From JAHJQZ01 sp963667595 (GTDB taxonomy: Bacteria; Pseudomonadota; Alphaproteobacteria; Rhizobiales; Devosiaceae), in assembly GCA_963667595.2 (NCBI GenBank), contig CAXXWD010000001.1, forward strand, positions 1,860,001 to 1,924,000: DNA of 64,000 nt, given 5' to 3'. This document shows, one piece after another, positions 61,469-64,000 of the stretch. Position numbers and translations under genes: made by a program. The notes under the pieces are model-generated. The model was given only the letters and a program-made list of their open reading frames with translations, was not told the DNA's origin and did no database searches. How positions within the stretch are numbered: the stretch's first letter is position 1; each line of letters begins with the position of its first letter.

Positions 61469-63358
61469 TCATTCGGAACGGGCCTGTGATTCCTTTTCGA
61501 TATCGTCGCTGTCGATCGGCCAGCTTGCCGCTTCCGGATCCTGTCGCTGCTCCTTTTCGGTCTGCATGACCGTGTGCAGCGTTTCGCGCGCCTGATTGAC
61601 GTAGGAGACATAGGCTTCGTCGTCATTGCGTAAGGCGCGCGCCTTGTCGAGCATCTCCATGTCATGCCACTCGAAGGCCTTGGCGACCCGCATCGCGCCG
61701 TGAGAGGAATAGCCCAGACCCACCAGCACCTTGGCGGCAAGGGCGAGGGACGAGCGAAAGGTTTCGCGTTCGAATCCGTCAACGTCGAGATCCATCAGTT
61801 CGTAGGCATGAACCCGGTCGAAGGCGCGCGCATAGATCTTTGCGTGCGGAAAATGGCGCCTTATCATGCGGCAGATTTCGATGCTTTTCTCCCTGTCCTT
61901 GATGGTGACCACGATGATGCGCGCCTCGGCGGCGCCGGCGGCCTGCAACAGATCGAGCCGGCCGGCATCGCCGTAAAACACCTTCCAGCCGAACCGTCCG
62001 AGCAGTTCGCCCTGGGCCGGGTCGTGATCGATCAATGTGGTCTCGAACCCTTGCGCGTTGAGCAGGCGGGCGATGATCTGTCCGAAACGGCCATAGCCGA
62101 GCACCAGCACCTTTTCGCGGGTATCGCCCATGTCGGGGATATCCGGTTCAGGCTGGTGGCGTACCAGATGTCGGGCAATGACGCGATCGAAGATCAGCAA
62201 AAGGAGCGGGGTCATGGCCATGGACAGGGCGACGCTGACATTGAGGACGTCCGAAACGGCCTTGTCGAGCGCGCCGGACTGCGTGGCCACCTGGAACAGG
62301 ACGAAGGCGAACTCACCGCCTTGGGCCAGCAGGGTGGCGAACAGGAATCGGTCGGTCAGGCGCATATGGAAGATGGCGCCGATGACGAACAGCACGATGA
62401 ACTTGAGCGCCACCAGTCCGAGAACCAGTTCGATGACGCGCAGCGGCGCATCCGCCACCACGGAAAACTCGATGCCCATGCCGACCGAAATGAAGAACAG
62501 GCCGAGCAGCAGGCCCTTGAACGGCTCGATCTGGCTTTCGAGTTCATGCCGGTACTCGCTGTCGGCGAGGATGACACCGGCAAAGAAGGCCCCGAGCGCG
62601 TGGCTCAGCGACAGCCATTCCATCAAAAGCGCCGATCCGATGACGACGAACAAGGCCAGAGCGGTGAAGATTTCGCGAATGCCGGAGCGGGCCACGTAAT
62701 TCATCACCGGTCTCAGGACATAGCGTCCGGCCAGATACATGCCGACAAAACTCAAAAGAATGTGCAGTGCCGCGACCCAGCTGCCATCGCCGCCAAAGCC
62801 CATGGCGACCCCTCCGGCCTCGGACAGCGACTGGCGAATGTCGGGAACCGACAGAAGCGGAATGAGAGCGAGGATGGGGATGACGGCGATGTCCTGGAAC
62901 AAAAGGACGGAAAAGCCCGAGCGTCCGGTCGCGGTCCGGGTGATGCCGCGTTCGGCCATGATCTGCAGGACGATGGCGGTGGAACTCAGCGACAGGGCGA
63001 ACCCGATGATGAGAGCCGACTGCCAGGCGATGCCGACATAAAGCCCGATCGCCAGAATGAGAAGGGTGGTGAAAAGGAACTGGGTCCCGCCCATGCCGAT
63101 CAGGCGCGAGCGCAGCCGCCACAATTCGCGCGGCTGCAGTTCCAGCCCGATGAGAAACAGCATCATGACGACGCCGAACTCGCCGAAATGCAGGATGGTG
63201 CCGGTATCGGTGACGAATCTGAGCCCGTAAGGGCCGATCAGGACGCCGGCCACAAGATAGCCCAAGACCGTTCCCAGACCTGTCAGCTTTGCCGCCGGGA
63301 CCACGAGAATGGCGGCGGCGATGAAAACGAAGACGGCCAGCAGCAGGTTGGCTTCCAT
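61469..63358 (-). CDS. CPA2 family monovalent cation:proton antiporter, Kef type
   Basis: The 629-residue inner-membrane protein has ~12 helices of the Na/H-exchanger fold ('LAVFVFIAAAILVVPAAKLT', 'SLSSTAIVLQIMAERGITRT', 'AFFAGVILADSEYRHELES' with the conserved Asp) and a C-terminal TrkA-N/RCK Rossmann domain ('VLVLGYGRFGQIIARLLNAQ'). It resembles KefB/KefC, the glutathione-gated potassium efflux systems used against electrophiles. Its ATG overlaps the stop of the flavoprotein gene (TAATG), matching the KefF/KefG partner arrangement. Confidence 0.93.
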   Translation of the reverse strand: MEANLLLAVFVFIAAAILVVPAAKLTGLGTVLGYLVAGVLIGPYGLRFVTDTGTILHFGEFGVVMMLFLIGLELQPRELWRLRSRLIGMGGTQFLFTTLLILAIGLYVGIAWQSALIIGFALSLSSTAIVLQIMAERGITRTATGRSGFSVLLFQDIAVIPILALIPLLSVPDIRQSLSEAGGVAMGFGGDGSWVAALHILLSFVGMYLAGRYVLRPVMNYVARSGIREIFTALALFVVIGSALLMEWLSLSHALGAFFAGVILADSEYRHELESQIEPFKGLLLGLFFISVGMGIEFSVVADAPLRVIELVLGLVALKFIVLFVIGAIFHMRLTDRFLFATLLAQGGEFAFVLFQVATQSGALDKAVSDVLNVSVALSMAMTPLLLLIFDRVIARHLVRHQPEPDIPDMGDTREKVLVLGYGRFGQIIARLLNAQGFETTLIDHDPAQGELLGRFGWKVFYGDAGRLDLLQAAGAAEARIIVVTIKDREKSIEICRMIRRHFPHAKIYARAFDRVHAYELMDLDVDGFERETFRSSLALAAKVLVGLGYSSHGAMRVAKAFEWHDMEMLDKARALRNDDEAYVSYVNQARETLHTVMQTEKEQRQDPEAASWPIDSDDIEKESQARSE

Positions 63359-63903
63359 TAGAATATCGCTCCGCTTTCAAGCGCCTTGAGCCGGGTCCGC
63401 AACTCTTCGGCATGTTCCCCGAGCATGGAATCGTCGGCATAGCGGGCGCGATAGAACACAAGGGGAGGCTGCCAGACCATGCCGCAAAAATGAGCGATCT
63501 GCTCGAACGGAAATAAGTATTCCTCGATCGGCTGGTTGTGGATGCCGCCGGGCCGGTAGGCGTTGATGTCCGAGCCGGTCGAGATGGAAACGAGAAACGG
63601 TTTGCCCCTGAGGCTCTTGCCATCATGGCCGTAGGCCCAGCCGCCGATGAAGGTGCGGTCGATCCACTCCTTCAAAAGACCCGGCGCGCCGTACCAGAAA
63701 AAGGGGAACTGCAAGACCAAGGCGCCGGTTTCCTCAAGACGCCGCCGTTCGCGTCCCCCGTCGATGAACATGTCGGGATAGGTTTCGTAGATGTCGTGAA
63801 CCAGAATGTTTTCCATGGACCGCGCCGTTGCCGCCAGCACCTTGTTGGCGCGGGAAACGCCGATTTCGGGATGGGCGACGATGAACAGGACGGGTTTCGA
63901 CAT
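63358..63903 (-). CDS. NAD(P)H-dependent oxidoreductase, KefF/KefG-like partner
   Basis: The ~181-residue flavodoxin-fold protein has 'PVLFIVAHPEIGVSRANKVL' at the N terminus, 'LQFPFFWYGAPGLLKEWIDR' and 'GKPFLVSISTGSDINAYRPG', as in the quinone reductase/KefF family. In E. coli such proteins bind and activate Kef channels and reduce quinones. ATG 63903 gives the family N terminus; the frame extends 12 codons further upstream without support. It precedes and overlaps the antiporter gene. Confidence 0.92.
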   Translation of the reverse strand: MSKPVLFIVAHPEIGVSRANKVLAATARSMENILVHDIYETYPDMFIDGGRERRRLEETGALVLQFPFFWYGAPGLLKEWIDRTFIGGWAYGHDGKSLRGKPFLVSISTGSDINAYRPGGIHNQPIEEYLFPFEQIAHFCGMVWQPPLVFYRARYADDSMLGEHAEELRTRLKALESGAIF

Positions 63904-64000
63904 CTGGGCGCGATCACTGGAGTTGCGACACAATTGCAAGCATGGCGTGCCCTTTGCATCTTCGCAAGACGATGCGGTACGCGCGGGCGCAATTCACCGC

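Overview
The window looks like a chromosomal segment of an alphaproteobacterium of the order Hyphomicrobiales (Rhizobiales), possibly a Devosia-like organism. The evidence is high GC content, gapR (DUF2312), DUF1036, DUF992 and DUF882 proteins, a 41-residue bL36, and many copies of a roughly 105-bp palindromic repeat of the RIME/Bru-RS kind. The species is inferred, not shown. No tRNA, rRNA, CRISPR array or prophage was found.

Region 1 (1-22.1 kb) is a carbohydrate acquisition and catabolism locus. It holds the end of a GH2 glycosidase, an AraC regulator, a large DUF5107-TPR protein, aldose 1-epimerase, a DeoR/GlpR repressor with operator-like sites, a five-gene family-5 ABC importer, a DUF5060/DUF4038 glycosidase-like protein and a decayed second copy of it. 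These are followed by an L-fucose/arabinose-isomerase-family protein, a split transketolase (two genes), a GlpK-like FGGY kinase and a PHP metallohydrolase. Isomerase + kinase + two-subunit transketolase is the logic of the known non-oxidative D-apiose route. A variant of that route, with a different isomerase family, is the most interesting system in the window.

Region 2 (22.3-28.5 kb) is a MFP-RND efflux pair, with a +1 frameshift in the MFP gene and two palindromes upstream, followed by a MscS-type channel. Region 3 (28.5-32.0 kb) is an insertion-sequence cluster: one IS481-family and two IS630-family elements stacked at CTAG sites that end two abutting palindromic repeats.

Region 4 (32.1-64 kb) is mostly housekeeping: MerR regulator and acyl-CoA synthetase with an operator, rpmJ, an M20 peptidase, pyk, a DUF1036 protein, gapR, arsC, dxs, a DUF882 protein, an L,D-transpeptidase, an NtrC-type response regulator, oligoendopeptidase F, a small cox-like membrane protein and pntAB. 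Next come a PadR-ABC-FtsX operon (the permease has a +1 frameshift), a DUF992 protein, rpsU, and a ydcH-membrane protein-purE-purK operon. The window ends with a second ydcH-like gene, a TauE/SafE permease and a Kef-type antiporter with its flavoprotein partner.

A theme across the window is the CTAG-ended repeat. At least three host genes, and the IS481 transposase, take their TAG stop codon from such a CTAG. The ends of one IS630 element resemble the repeat ends, suggesting that the repeats are IS630-type MITEs.
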